From contig OY725489.1 of assembly GCA_963281255.1 (NCBI GenBank), forward strand, positions 5,766,523 to 5,830,522: a DNA stretch of 64,000 bases. Direction: 5' to 3'. A program made the translations under genes and the position numbers. Under the pieces are notes generated by a model. The model had not been told where the DNA came from and made no database searches. It saw only the letters and a program-made list of their open reading frames with translations. The stretch comes from Aphrocallistes beatrix (lineage: Eukaryota; Porifera; Hexactinellida; Sceptrulophora; Aphrocallistidae). This document shows positions 32,384-43,112 of this stretch, one piece after another (the stretch's first letter is position 1; every line of letters starts with the position of its first letter).

Positions 32384-33734
32384 CAGTCTGTCACGTAATT
32401 ATTTACAAAATATCCTTATTTTATCCAGAACCACAATTAACTAATAACTAATAATAAATGGTTATTCTAATTGTTTTTATGCTCCATTCGACTCTCAAAT
32501 AGAAACTTTCCATTGATAATAGAAAAACCATCTTTAATTTTTGTTTACAAATCCAATTTAGAAGCTTATATTATTTTTTCGTTATTTTTCAGTTGAAAGT
32601 TAGACCAACCATTCTAGATCGAATAATAGCTTCTGAATGCAGCAGAGTAGAAGAGAAGAAGTTGCTAGATACATTTTATTCCGGAAACACACAGTTAGAA
32701 ACATTGCAGAAGCCTGCCAAGTTTCTTTGAAGTCAGTATATAATGTGCGGGCTAAGTTGAGAAACGGCGAATCTTTGAATCCCAAAAAAGGTGCTGGCAG
32801 AAAATGGAAACTCGATAGCTCAAATCGTATTTCTTTGGAAAAAAAGTTAAAGAACCATCCAAGGATATCTCTCCGAGCTTTAAAAAGCCAATTCAAGGTA
32901 GAAAAGGGGATAGACATTTCTCATGAGAGCATTAGAAAGACGGCCAAAAAAATTGGATATTCCAAAAAGACCGCTATCAGAGGTCCATGGATAAGTCAAG
33001 CAAATGAGATCTAACGTGTTGCATGGGCTCACAAATACTTGAATATCATGTGGAGTAAGATTATTTTTAGCGATGAATGCTCTATATGGCTACAGAGTAG
33101 CAAAATTCAGGTGTGGACAAAGGGACAAAAACCAGTGATTAATATCCCAGGACACACTCCTAAACTCCACATATGGGGGGGAATTTCAGCTCGAGGAGCG
33201 ACTCCTATTAAAGTTTTTCGCCATAATTTCAACTCAGTACACTACTGTAACGTGTTAAATGAAGTTTTATTGGAAACAGCCAACGTCCTGTATCCTAATG
33301 GGTAGCGACTTCAGGAAGATAATTCCAGTATCCATAAATCAAAACGTCCGAAAGTTACAAAAAGTCTTTGAACATCCGTACAATAGAATGGCCACCAAAT
33401 AGTCCCGATCTCAACCCAATTGAAAATCTATGGGCAATACTAATGAAGAGGATACAAAACAAGTGTCCTAAAGACATAAAAGAGCTTGAATACCTAGTTT
33501 AGGAGGAGTGGGAAAACTTTGATCCACATTTTTTGGCCCACTTCGTACGCTCAATGAAGCGAAGGTGTCAATTAGTTATCTCTTCATCTGGGAAAAAGAT
33601 TGATTATTAGTCACTATTTTGTTAGATGCATTTATTTGTACACTTTCATGTTTCCTTTCAATTAGAACCATGGAAAAATTCAATTCATCAAAGTAGAAAA
33701 GTTTGAAAATTGTAAATAATTTCGTGACAGAATG
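32384..33734 (+). mobile_element. Tc1-like element, 1.35 kb
   Basis: Left end CAGTCTGTCACGTAATTATT; the right end, inverted from 33,734, reads CATTCTGTCACGAAATTATT. TA at 32,382-83 and 33,735-36. One transposase frame between. Confidence 0.88.
32637..33610 (+). pseudogene. Tc1-like transposase, broken
   Basis: N-terminal helix-turn-helix (NIAEACQVSLKSVYNVRAKL), GRKWKLD linker and second DNA-binding helix (ISLRALKSQFKVEKGIDISH). Catalytic domain: IIFSDECSIW (D1), EDNSSIHKSK (D2) and DLNPIENLW (E), a DDE triad with Tc1-like spacing, ending ISSSGKKIDY-stop at 33,610. Defects: stops at 33,012-33,014, about 33,303-33,305 and about 33,498-33,500, and a frameshift near 33,372. The length of about 320 codons is normal for the family. 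The start is inferred from family alignment; the first codon is not ATG-certain. Confidence 0.85.
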
Positions 33735-33739
33735 TACTG

Positions 33740-34540
33740 ACTTTCAAAGTCTAAACTGAATGTCGGCTTTATTATTGTGAAGAATGCACTAGAGAACATC
33801 AGGACTATTATGAGCTCTATCTTGTTGCAAAACGAAGGACCTCCCATGAAATATTGTTTGCCATAGGTTCTTCACAACCGGCCCTAAAATCAACGAACCG
33901 TAGGTAGGAGCGTTGATTTTAACCTCACTGGGGACAATGACCCGATGTGTTCGACCACAAGCGGATATTCCAGGCTGAGCATTTCTTTATTACTACGTGT
34001 CCACAGAGTGATTTTTTGATCAAAATACTCGAAATAATTCGCGCAAAAGTTATTACCATAAATATATTCTATATACCTAAGTAAATTAATATTACTATAT
34101 AAAAGCTTTCCAACGGTGGGAATTCTTGAAATATGACACCTAACGTCCGGAGGCGTCCGGAACCCTTTGGACGAAAATGACCGTCTTGAAATTTTTGTAA
34201 CTCCTTGATTTTTCGCTTCTTTTAGGTATACTAAATGCTTTCTAATCGAGATATAATGTTCATTGCTAACTCTAATTGTCATAAATACGAATATATCGAT
34301 AATGGAGTATACCCGGTGTGTGATTGTATTTACTCATAAGATTGGAGTTCACTCGACTATTTTTTTGGTAATTGAATTTATGCACTAGTTGTATGCCATC
34401 AATCATGTTAAATATTAATTAAACCGTAGTATTTCATGGCATTCTTGAGTAAATTCGAATTGAAATAAGAATTGGGGTACAGTGTGAGTTGTTACAAAAG
34501 TGATTAACTTCATATCTTGTTTCAAAAATATCGTCCATAA
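33740..34540. other. Spacer, no gene seen
   Basis: A 130-codon minus frame at 33,890-34,282 (GTG-type start) has no recognisable motif. It includes KISRRSFSSKGFRTPP and may be chance or part of an unidentified repeat. Confidence 0.35.
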
Positions 34541-34547
34541 TAGTATA

Positions 34548-35040
34548 CAAGCGCGCTTCGCTTGCTTGAGCTGCGGGGCTGGCGAACACTTTGTGTCCGC
34601 CAGAGGCGCACTTCGGGCGCCTGGGGTCACATTGATTAATTATTAGGGAGATAGCATCTCTAGATACCTCTGTCCAAATGTTATAATCGATATCGCACAA
34701 AAAATCACCAAATTTGTCAATTTTTAAATTTTAATGCGTAATGATGACGTCATAATAGAGTAATGAGTCATCATTTTTGGATGATAGTTGTATTACTTGT
34801 GAGATATATTAATATACACATTCTATTAAAATTCAGCATTCTATCCCCTAAAATGGATGAGTTACGATTGAAAAACTAAAATTTCTAATTATTAAAAAGG
34901 TGACAATAATGTCATAGTTCCATGATGAGTTGACATTTTCATCAGAGGTCTGAACTTAGTGGATCCATAGCCAAAATACTCCCATATGCCAAAAGTCAGC
35001 TTTCTGTGCCCGGCAGTTTATTCAATCAATTCGTTACAGA
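34548..35040 (-). mobile_element. Helitron-like family A copy, full length (493 bp)
   Basis: On the minus strand it begins TCTGTAACGAATTGATTGAA and ends AAGCAAGCGAAGCGCGCTTG before TATA. About 95 per cent identical to the inverted copy at 35,310-35,798 over the parts compared. Confidence 0.85.
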
Positions 35041-35103
35041 TATATATACTTGTATATACATATATGGTGTACTATTTACAATATTCGGGTTTTAATAGTG
35101 AGA

Positions 35104-35294
35104 CAGTCGACTCCGCTTAATAGGGTCACATCGGCGAGAAGACATTTTGAAATTTTAACGATTAAGCGGAAAACTCTATTTACCAAAAATATTCTGCATT
35201 AGCTTTTATGCTTGAGAGCTATTTCGGTCCTGCCACAAGTGGCCCGATTAAGCGGTTGACCCGATTAAACAGTGGTTCCTATTAACCGTAGTCG
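35104..35294. mobile_element. pogo/Tigger-like MITE, decayed right end
   Basis: Starts CAGTCGACTCCGCTTAATAG and shares ACATCGGCGAGAAGACATTTT and TTTCGGTCCTGCCACAAGTG with 48,511-48,701. It occupies the spacer between the two inverted Helitron-like copies. Confidence 0.75.
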
Positions 35295-35309
35295 ACATAT
35301 ATATATATA

Positions 35310-35798
35310 TCTGTAACGAATTGATTGAATAAACTGCCGGGCACAGAAAGCTGACTTTTGGCATAAGGGAGTCTTTTGGCTATGGATCCACTAAGCTCAG
35401 ACCTCTGATGAAAATGTCAACTCATCATGGAATTATGATATTATTGTCACCTTTTTAATAATTAGAAATTTTAGTTTTTCATTCGTAACTCATCCATTTT
35501 AGGGGATAGAATGCTGAAATTTTAATAGAATGTGTATATTAATATATCTCACAAGTAATACAACTATCATCCAAAAATGATGACTCATTACTCTGTTATG
35601 ACGTCATCATTACGCATTAAAATTTAAAAATTGACAAATTTGGTGTTTTTTTGTGCGATATCGATTATAACATTAGGACAGAGGTATCTAGAGATGCTAT
35701 CTCCCTAATAATTAATCAATGTGACCCCAGGCGCCCGAAGTGCGCCTCTGGCGGACACAAAGTGTTCGCCAGCCCCGCAGCTCAAGCAAGCGAAGCGC
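35310..35798 (+). mobile_element. Helitron-like family A copy, lacks last bases
   Basis: Starts TCTGTAACGAATTGATTGAA after an AT run and ends at GCAAGCGAAGCGC, missing the final GCTTG. It abuts a mariner fragment, which it probably interrupts. Confidence 0.8.
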
Positions 35799-35802
35799 CA
35801 AG

Positions 35803-36140
35803 TTATCTTTCACTTCTCAGTAATCTCTTTTCTTTAACCTGCTCACTAAGGAAATGAATCTTCTTTCTTTTATAAGCTCGCATCCCTAAACAGATTTCAC
35901 AACTTTGCGAATTGAAAACTCGCAATTTTTGAGTTCTAGAGCCATTTTTCTCAGGGAACGCCTGGGATTTCGACAAATCCGCTCCCACACAGCCTTGTTG
36001 AAGAGCCCTTATTGACGGCCAACGATCACTTGTCCGCAGCTCCTCCGATATCCTTGTATATCCTAATAGTACGATGGACAAACTTTCGCCTCGATTCAGG
36101 AAACTTCAACAGTTTCATTATTTCTGCATTTGTCCTGCCA
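35803..36140 (-). pseudogene. mariner/Tc1-type transposase N-terminal fragment
   Basis: In two alternating frames the minus strand encodes a helix-turn-helix region and its basic follow-on: RRKFVHRTIRIYKDIGG and then LGMRAYKRKKIHFLSEQVKE. The catalytic domain is cut off by the Helitron-like copy at 35,310-35,798. At least two frameshifts. Confidence 0.55.
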
Positions 36141-36335
36141 GTTTTGAATAATTCAATAATTCCACACCTCTTTTACCCCATTGGGATTTAAATTTCAGAA
36201 TCTGGGTATTTTGTGTAATTAAGTGAGATTTTTGCAGGAAAGTGTCATTATCCTTACTATTAAAACTCGATTAATGTATATTTATTTATTACCTTTTCGG
36301 CATCGAACTCCAATAGTTATGGAGGAAAAATCCAT

Positions 36336-36614
36336 CTAAACCTTCCCAAATTCGGAAAACAAAGAATAGAGTCGTAATGATGTATGTGGTGCTCTTCTAA
36401 TTTGTTGTGCCACACTATTTGCAATCATTGGAAATAATCTAGACGGTCTACCACTGCCTACTTTCCTTTCGCAAGATAAAATTTTCTTCAAGCGTGACAA
36501 AACGTCATAAACAGTCGATAAAGATACGCCCACAATACGTGAAATTTCTTTAGCTGAATGCTTTTTACCATCTAAACGTATCATCACGTGTTTACGCTTC
36601 TCAAATTCTGACAT
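36336..36614 (-). pseudogene. Tc1/mariner-type helix-turn-helix fragment
   Basis: The frame opens MSEFEKRKHVMIRLDGKKHS, followed by AKEISRIVGVSLSTVYDVLS, a clear DNA-binding helix-turn-helix, and KVGSGRPSRL, the GRPR-like hinge. Nothing catalytic follows in about 200 bp. It may belong with the fragment at 35,803-36,140 or be separate. Confidence 0.6.
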
Positions 36615-36899
36615 CCCGATTGAAATAAGATAGTCAGTAAGCAGAAAAATATAGATTACTGAATATGTTCAATAAATAGGTGCAAAAATAATTTATGATG
36701 ACGTAATCGCATTTAAAGAGCAAATATTTTGGAAAATAAACTTTAAAATGTTTGCTAAAATGATGCTTAGAATGAAGACTACTCTTTACACGCATATTCG
36801 AAGAGAGAATTAACCAATATCACTATCTTTGATAAAAGGAATATTATGGCTGTATATAAATCGAAATTCCAGATTTTTCTGAGACAGATTGTATATATA

Positions 36900-39881
36900 T
36901 GTTGCAGGCGAAATTCGTTTCGTCTGAAATATTACGCGAAACGCGTTTCGCCTAGGCGATGGGCGTTTTAATACAATCATGGGTAGCTAATATATGATTA
37001 TTCATGAAATGATACGAGATTGAATCTATTTTCGAATTAAAACAACAAACTGACTTATATCATGTTTCATTTCTTTATTTATTCACCATATATTAACCGA
37101 ATTACTGTATATTAACACCGAAGAAGGCCGGCAAATTGAAGGGGGATTTTTGAAGATTTCTCGTGAAATTACGGTACTCTTTAGCATGAATTGGACTAAT
37201 TCTGCTTTAATAACGCTACGAGCTGGTTTCCTCCTTTTTGTGATATAATGATGAGCGTAATCATTGCAACTCAAAGTCCGAATGGAATGTGAACTATAAA
37301 AACCTCAAAAATAAAAAGAAATTAAGCTATTATAAGTATGACTATGTTGGGAAAGAGTAAATAAATGTATAAATGTCATTATCAACCTCGACGAAACTGC
37401 TTGTTTCCATTACTCAGTTGTAATTTATTTATTATGGCAGGTAAGTGCTTTGTGGCATTTCGAACTGCAAGTTCTCTTTGACTGTTTACATTTACACTTT
37501 TTTGAAATTCATCCTCCTGTGCAGTTGCAGAACTGTTTGTATTTGCCCATAGACGAATGAAGGATGGCTTCACGCAAAGTCACGAATTTATTGGGCACTT
37601 CTTGCTGTGTAAGGAAGAGTAAGAGACAGTTCAAATTGGCCACCAGTATACTGGTTCTCCAATTTACTTGCGGCAGTCCCGATCTGATAAAAGCCCTCAT
37701 CGATCAGTACGATTCAAGACAACTCCAGGCAGATTTTGGGGTTCGAAGGGAGATCGTTTGTCGACTTGAGGAATTGACAACAGTACGTTTTCCCCAATAT
37801 CAATTATTTTTGATCTTTTCATTGACTGCTGATGAATCCTATTTATTTGTTGATCTTGGCCTCGTTTGGCTGCTCTTCGACCTTCCTGAAGTGTTATTGA
37901 TCTCTCCTCCAGCCAACATGATACACACCAAACTGGACATCCATATCCCTCCATGCCTTCAACTGGATGTCCACAAATTGCATGAATGGAACAATGGCAG
38001 CCTGGACAACGATGAACATCAGTACAGGGTGCTTCACAAACGATACACTTGAATCCGCCTGCTATTGTTGATGGAAAAGTTGATTCAATCGGTGAAATCA
38101 AGGAAGAATATTCTGAACCCGATGGAATATTATGGCTAATCAGCACATATTTTCTCATCCCCAAAGAGGGATCGTTTGGGGGAGTGGGATGGATTTGACT
38201 TGACTCGAAGATAGGAGAATTTTGAGAGCTTTCTAGAATTTGCTCAAAAGAACTGCAAGGTCTGTCCATGTTAAGACATGGCTTGATAAATGAGTTGAAA
38301 TGATTTTCACCTATGTCTCTCATGTAGGAATCAAAATAACATTCAGTCGAGATGTTGAGACCAGCTGAGATGCTCTGATTTATCTCCGTGTTATTGTAAT
38401 GCTCACCACCAGTGTCTGTTAGCTGAGAATCATTATTGGGTGATAATACAAGTTCAGAAAAGTCTTCATCGAATTCATTAGCCTGCTCATGTACACTAGA
38501 GGAAATGTAACATGATTTAGTAGATTAAGCTTGATGGTAAAGTAGGATTAAAATCAAGAAATATATAGTCTTAGGAGAATGTCTGGGTTTGTTTGCAATC
38601 TCAATTACTTATTGGCAGTAGTAAAGTAGTTCGTCGGTAGGCGACGAAATACTTTTGCGTAGCCTGGCCATAACTTTCTTATCATGCTGGCAAGATTAAT
38701 GTTCTTAAATTCGCGACCATTGTCACTCTGTAAGATATGAGAGGGACCAATCAGACCAAAAAAATTCATACACAATTCTCGAAACTTCTTCGGCAGTTTT
38801 TGTTCTTAGTGGACGAAGAATTATGAATTAGTTAGGTGGTCCTGGTATACTAAAGGAATTTGTATGGCAAATTTACTTCATTGAGAATCAATGAGATCTA
38901 CTTGACTACGAGATGCAAAATATTGACTACGTATGGGATGTATAACAATATTCTTCAAAGATTTTCTGCTCTTCTGAAGTTGGTATTCTTGACAAGAGTT
39001 AACGAATGATAAAAACATATCCCTGGAAAATCCTGTGTATTGAGTTTTCAATTCTGTAAAGAGTCGATCTCTCCCAAGATGTCTACCTCCGTCCGAGTGA
39101 ACTCAGTAAAATAAATCAAAAATATCCTCTTTAGCAACAATTCGCAAAGGATTTGGTAAATGGAATTCATTGAAGTACTTAGTATCATGAAACTCCTTGA
39201 TAATATATTTCTATTTCAGCCTATAGTACCTTTGCCGTTCTGCCCCTCGACTGGACGGACATGGTTGAGAGAGGACTTTGATAAAGTCTGAAATTTTCTC
39301 TTTAGTTAAAAGAGATGAACATGTATGATGCCCATCAAGGGATAAATAAAATTGCAGCTTTTAGTTTAGCATTCTAAGTTTTTGAACTGTGAATTGTTTT
39401 GTTGTGTTCTTGGAATTAGTATTTTTTACACACAATGAAGAAACCCTAATTTGTTTCGATAGGCATATTCCAATGATTGACATTACAATATGTTAAAGGA
39501 TGAAGCATGATGAAGATTATTTAACAAAACAGCTGTCAAAAATGTGTACTCCTATTCTAAACAGCCGTTAATTAATTAATTTACATTCTAAACTCTGTGT
39601 TTCCCACCTTCTAAATTCTACTAACATGCATTTGAATATTATATTTTAAAATATATTTTTCGTTTTTCTTCGGTTAATATACAGTAATTCGGTTAATATA
39701 TAGTGAATAAATAAAGAAATGAAACATTATATACTAAGTCAGTTTGTTGTGTTTATTCGAAAATAGATTCAATCTCGTGACATTTCCTAAATAATCATAT
39801 ATTAGCTACCCATGATTGTATTGAAACGCCCACCGCCTAGGCGAAATGCGTTTCGCGTTGAAACCCATTCCGACTGCAACA
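36900..39881 (-). mobile_element. Ginger-type DNA transposon 3 (2.98 kb)
   Basis: Both ends begin TGTTGCAG (at 36,900, and inverted from 39,881). The arms can be followed inward for about 215 bp through AAACGCGTTTCGCC, GGCGTTTTAATACAATCATG and ATTCACTATATATTAACCGA equivalents. TATA flanks each side, compatible with a 4-bp duplication but uninformative in the AT run. The gene inside is on the minus strand. Confidence 0.85.
37425..39370 (-). pseudogene. KRBA2-like Ginger integrase, decayed, with zinc-rich C-terminus
   Basis: Pieces in order on the minus strand: LTKEKISDFIKVLSQ, AERQRYYRLK, VHSDGGRHLGRDRLFTELK (HHCC finger start), SFVNSCQEYQLQKSRK, FASRSQVDLIDSQ (first catalytic D), SHILQSDNGREFKN (second D), then beyond the catalytic core a long ORF (37,697-38,323). 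This ORF has a zinc module CIVCEAPC, CPGCHCSIHAICG and GCPVWCVSC, and a tail IIDIGENVLLSIPQVD. A cysteine-rich end follows (CKCKQSKRTCSSKCHKALTC) to the stop at 37,425. Stops and shifts occur throughout the integrase; the catalytic-E region and GPY part were not located. Degenerate but clearly one gene. Confidence 0.75.
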
Positions 39882-39891
39882 TATATATATA

Positions 39892-40105
39892 CAAGCGGGC
39901 TTCGCTTGCATGCGCTGGCGAACACTTTGTGTCCGCCAGAGGAGTCCTTTGGGCGCCTGGGGTCACATTGAGTAATTATAAGGGAAATAACATCTCTAAA
40001 TACGTCTGTCCTACTGTTATAATCGATAACGCACGAAAAATCCCCAAATTTATCAATTTTTAAAAATTTGATGAGTAATGATGACGTCATAAAAAGTGAT
40101 GATAT
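39892..40105 (-). repeat. Helitron-like family A, truncated copy
   Basis: The 3' hairpin end (AAGCGGGCTTCGCTTG) directly follows the AT run at the right end of Ginger 3; similarity stops near AATGATGACGTCATAA. About half of the family length is present. Confidence 0.75.
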
Positions 40106-40109
40106 TCTG

Positions 40110-40554
40110 ATATATATATATATATATATCAGGCTATTATATAGCCTTCCAGAGAAACGCTCCTAATCCAAAATTTCTAAATTTTCATACGCCTAAATCG
40201 CTAAATAACATTACAATATTAGCTAAATTGGGTGTTTTTCTGAATTTTTACGCTCCTAAACACATTGCGGCTTAAAACCATACGCCAAAAAGAGCGTCTC
40301 GCGCTCCTAGATAATCCCCTGATATATATATATTCAAATTTACATTAATCCTTTATACGTTATATATGATTAATTAAGCATTTTAAGTGACCCCACTCAC
40401 AAATACGTATGACTATTAATTGTCAAGACATATTTTATCTTTGCAATTATCTTTATTCTGGAAAACAAATAGGACATAATATAGATATTAAGCTCATAAA
40501 TACAAAATAAACATTGGATTTCGAGAAGTACTAGAAATCATGGATTTTGATCAG
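40110..40554. other. AT-rich spacer with (TA)n and possible palindromic MITE
   Basis: ATCTGATATATA...TATATCAGG runs at about 40,108-40,132 and CTGATATATATA at about 40,319 bracket a segment with TTATACGCC-like motifs. Ends are not certain. No gene. Confidence 0.4.
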
Positions 40555-40860
40555 AATTTGAGTGGGATTTTGATCTGCGGCCGTATTCAGTAAGAACTTA
40601 AGATCGATCTTAAGATCGGTCTTAAGTTCTTAGTGAATACGGCCGCAGAAAACAGAAATTTACATTCTGATCAAATTCCATCAACTTTGGAGGAATTTGA
40701 TCAGAAAAATGGGATTGTAATCAGAAAAGTGGGATTTTGATCAGAAATGTCGGATTATGATCAGAAATTGTGTGGATTATGATCAGAAATGTCGGATTAT
40801 GATCAGAAATGTCGGATTATGATCAGAAACTGTGTGGATTATGAGCAGAACTTGTTTCTA
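40555..40860 (+). repeat. Tandem repeat of about 20 bp, GATTATGATCAGAAATGTCG
   Basis: Roughly ten units with the core GGATTATGATCAGAAA or GGGATTTTGATCAGAA; the first are diverged, the last six more regular. A 74-bp palindrome is inserted at 40,575. Confidence 0.8.
40575..40648. mobile_element. Near-perfect 74-bp palindrome
   Basis: CTGCGGCCGTATTCA at the left is inverted as TGAATACGGCCGCAG at the right, with AAGAACTTAAGATCG/CGGTCTTAAGTTCTT between. It interrupts the tandem array, so it probably arrived as a very short MITE. Confidence 0.75.
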
Positions 40861-41786
40861 GGAATAGTATTATACACATGCAGAAAATATCAAGTTTCTC
40901 CCATTTATCAATTCTTCAATCAATTCTGAACAACACAAAAAACCCGCAAAAAACAAAAAACAAATCATTGCTCTATAATATATAATAGGAGAGTCTCCAA
41001 CCCTTTATGCCTTGAGGGCGACATCATTAAATAAAAGTTTCATCGAGGGCCTCAACTTCCTCGATATGTATGCGAGATATTACGCTATAAGGCTATTTAC
41101 TTTATTGGATTCAGAAAATTGATAAAATACTCCGAGGGCCGGAAAGAATCCTTTATAAGGAGGGTATGAAACAAAAAAATAAAATGTCGGCCGACAGACC
41201 GATAGTGCAGCTCCGGGGCGAGAGAAATGTACATGAAATAAAAATGAGTGCTGAGATTAATCAGTAGCAATGATTGATTTTTTATTCGAAATTGATTTAT
41301 GAAAAAAGTGTGAAAATATATACATAAATATAGTATATACACATGCATATGCCCAGTGAATTGTTCACAATTCGGATTCTATGATGTAAGAATTGAATAC
41401 TACATGTGAATTACCCTACAATAGTCATTGAGATCTTATTTCTAGCATAAAATTGAATTTTAACTAAAATGTGTGAAAATATGAATATATAGATATACTA
41501 AAACCCGCAAAAAATGAAATTTCGAAAAAAGCCGGTGAGGTGCACATCTACACCATATAGAGATATAGTATGCCAAATTTGAAGTTAATCCGCCTGCTAG
41601 ATATCGCGAGCTGGCGCGTACGGACATACGTACGTACGTGTAGCACCATCCATGCCATTAGGGCATCTCCTTTTAGGAGCTGCACTAAAAACATTCTAAA
41701 CAACGAATTTCATTGTTTTATCAATAAACTTAAATTTCAAATGCTCGCATTGGTAGACAGGTAAATATTTCGAGGGCTTACTTAAG
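40861..41786. other. Spacer, no gene seen
   Basis: Short frames only; 41,525-41,700 resembles 24,080-24,190 (GGAGCTGCACTA). A TTAAGGATACCGCCC end related to repeat B is at about 41,787. Confidence 0.4.
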
Positions 41787-41845
41787 GATACCGCCCGTGA
41801 AACATCCATAGGTTTGGCTTACAGCATATTAGTCAGGTCAAAAAT

Positions 41846-42141
41846 AACCGACTACATTAAAATAAAAGAAACGTGAAACTGCCGACTAAAATGTGAAGCT
41901 GACGAATATATAGAAAATAATCGACAACATTAAAATAAAAGAAACGTGAAACTGCCGACGAAAATGTGAAGCTGACGAATATATTGAAAATAATCGACAA
42001 CATTAAAATAAAAGAAACGTGAAACTGCCGACGAATATATTGGAAATAACCGACTACATTAAAATAAAAGAAACGTGAAACTGCCGACTAAAATGTGAAG
42101 CTGCCGACTATATTGAAAATAACCGACTACATTAAAATAGT
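41846..42141 (+). repeat. Tandem repeat of about 80 bp
   Basis: Units contain ACATTAAAATAAAAGAAACG, TGAAACTGCCGAC and AAAATGTGAAGCTGACGAAT. About four units with small deletions. Confidence 0.8.
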
Positions 42142-42894
42142 GGGGGGGTGTCACACCCACCACACCCCCGTAGAACCGGTCCTGCCTTCAGTGGTCTCGA
42201 AATATACTATTTTGTTAGAAAAATTGTAATACAAGTAATATTGTAATATTGTAATATCAAAATTTTACTTAAAAGTAATATTCATGAATCTCCATCAAAA
42301 ACAATGAAATTAGTCTAAATATTTCGAAAATAAAGCAGATCGGCTAAACAATCCAAAATTTGTTTAACCGTTAACCGTGATTGACGGCGGTTAACCGGTT
42401 AACCGAATCCAGCCTTGCAGTTGGATTAATATTTCTCTTAGAAATATGACCCAGACCTATTTCATAGTTCTGTTTCATGGGATTTTGACCCGCACCAAAT
42501 AACATTGTAGACTATTAGCCGTGGGATTTTGACCCGCACCAAAATATTATCAGAATACTTTCGTCCGCGTATCATCAACTGGGTTGGATTGGCATCCCTA
42601 CTTACAGACATTCGCTCTCTTCAGACATGCCAATAGCATACATGCCAACCGTCCCGTTGTTTGCGGGACGTCCCGCTTTTTCACTCTTCTCCTGAGCTAA
42701 TTTTGATACGTGTCCAGTTTTTACATGAAATCTCCCCATTATGTCCCGTTTTTTTGGATTATGTGTATAATACTTTAATATTGCGTCCCGTCATGTCCCG
42801 CGAAATTCAACGCTGCGTCCCGCTTTTATCATGGCTCAGGTTGGCATGCATGTGATGTGTCAATGGTCGCATTGTTTTCGAATGTATCGCTAAT

Positions 42895-43112
42895 CGAGTG
42901 TACTGTCGATTGAGTGTTCCGTCAGTCGAGTGTTCCGGCAGTCGAGGGTACCGTTTTTTGAATGTGTGACAGTCGTATGCCGGCAGTCGAAAGTACGATA
43001 GCCGAATTTATGACAGTCAAATGTACGACCATCCAATTTAAGATAGTCGAATGTACCGAGAGTCGAGTGAACCGAAAGTCGAGTGAACCGAAAGTCGAGT
43101 GAACCGATCATT
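42895..43112 (-). repeat. Minisatellite, CGGTACACTCGACT-like units
   Basis: On the minus strand units such as CGGTTCACTCGACTTT and CGGTACATTCGACTAT repeat about 12 times, increasingly diverged. Same core and orientation relative to the gene as 16,244-16,347 in Ginger 1. The last codons of the Ginger 2 frame (RFTRLSVHSTFG) run into it. Confidence 0.8.

Noticed and set aside
35310-35798. Classical foldback transposon with 490-bp TIRs spanning 34,548-35,798
   Set aside because: Each arm also occurs singly elsewhere in the window with its own start and end features, so two Helitron-like copies explain it better; the arrangement is kept as a finding.
34415-35857. Frames reading DAISLIINQCDPRRPKCASGG at 34,434-34,700 and 35,651-35,857
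   Set aside because: The identical peptides come from the two inverted Helitron-like copies and are not maintained in other copies, so they are not genes.
37564-38052. 162-codon plus-strand frame
   Set aside because: It is the antisense shadow of the Ginger 3 zinc-finger C-terminus on the minus strand.
40555-40860. CRISPR-like repeat array
   Set aside because: Repeats are contiguous with no unique spacers and lie in a eukaryotic, transposon-rich setting; it is a simple tandem repeat. The same reasoning applies to 16,244, 41,846 and 55,995.
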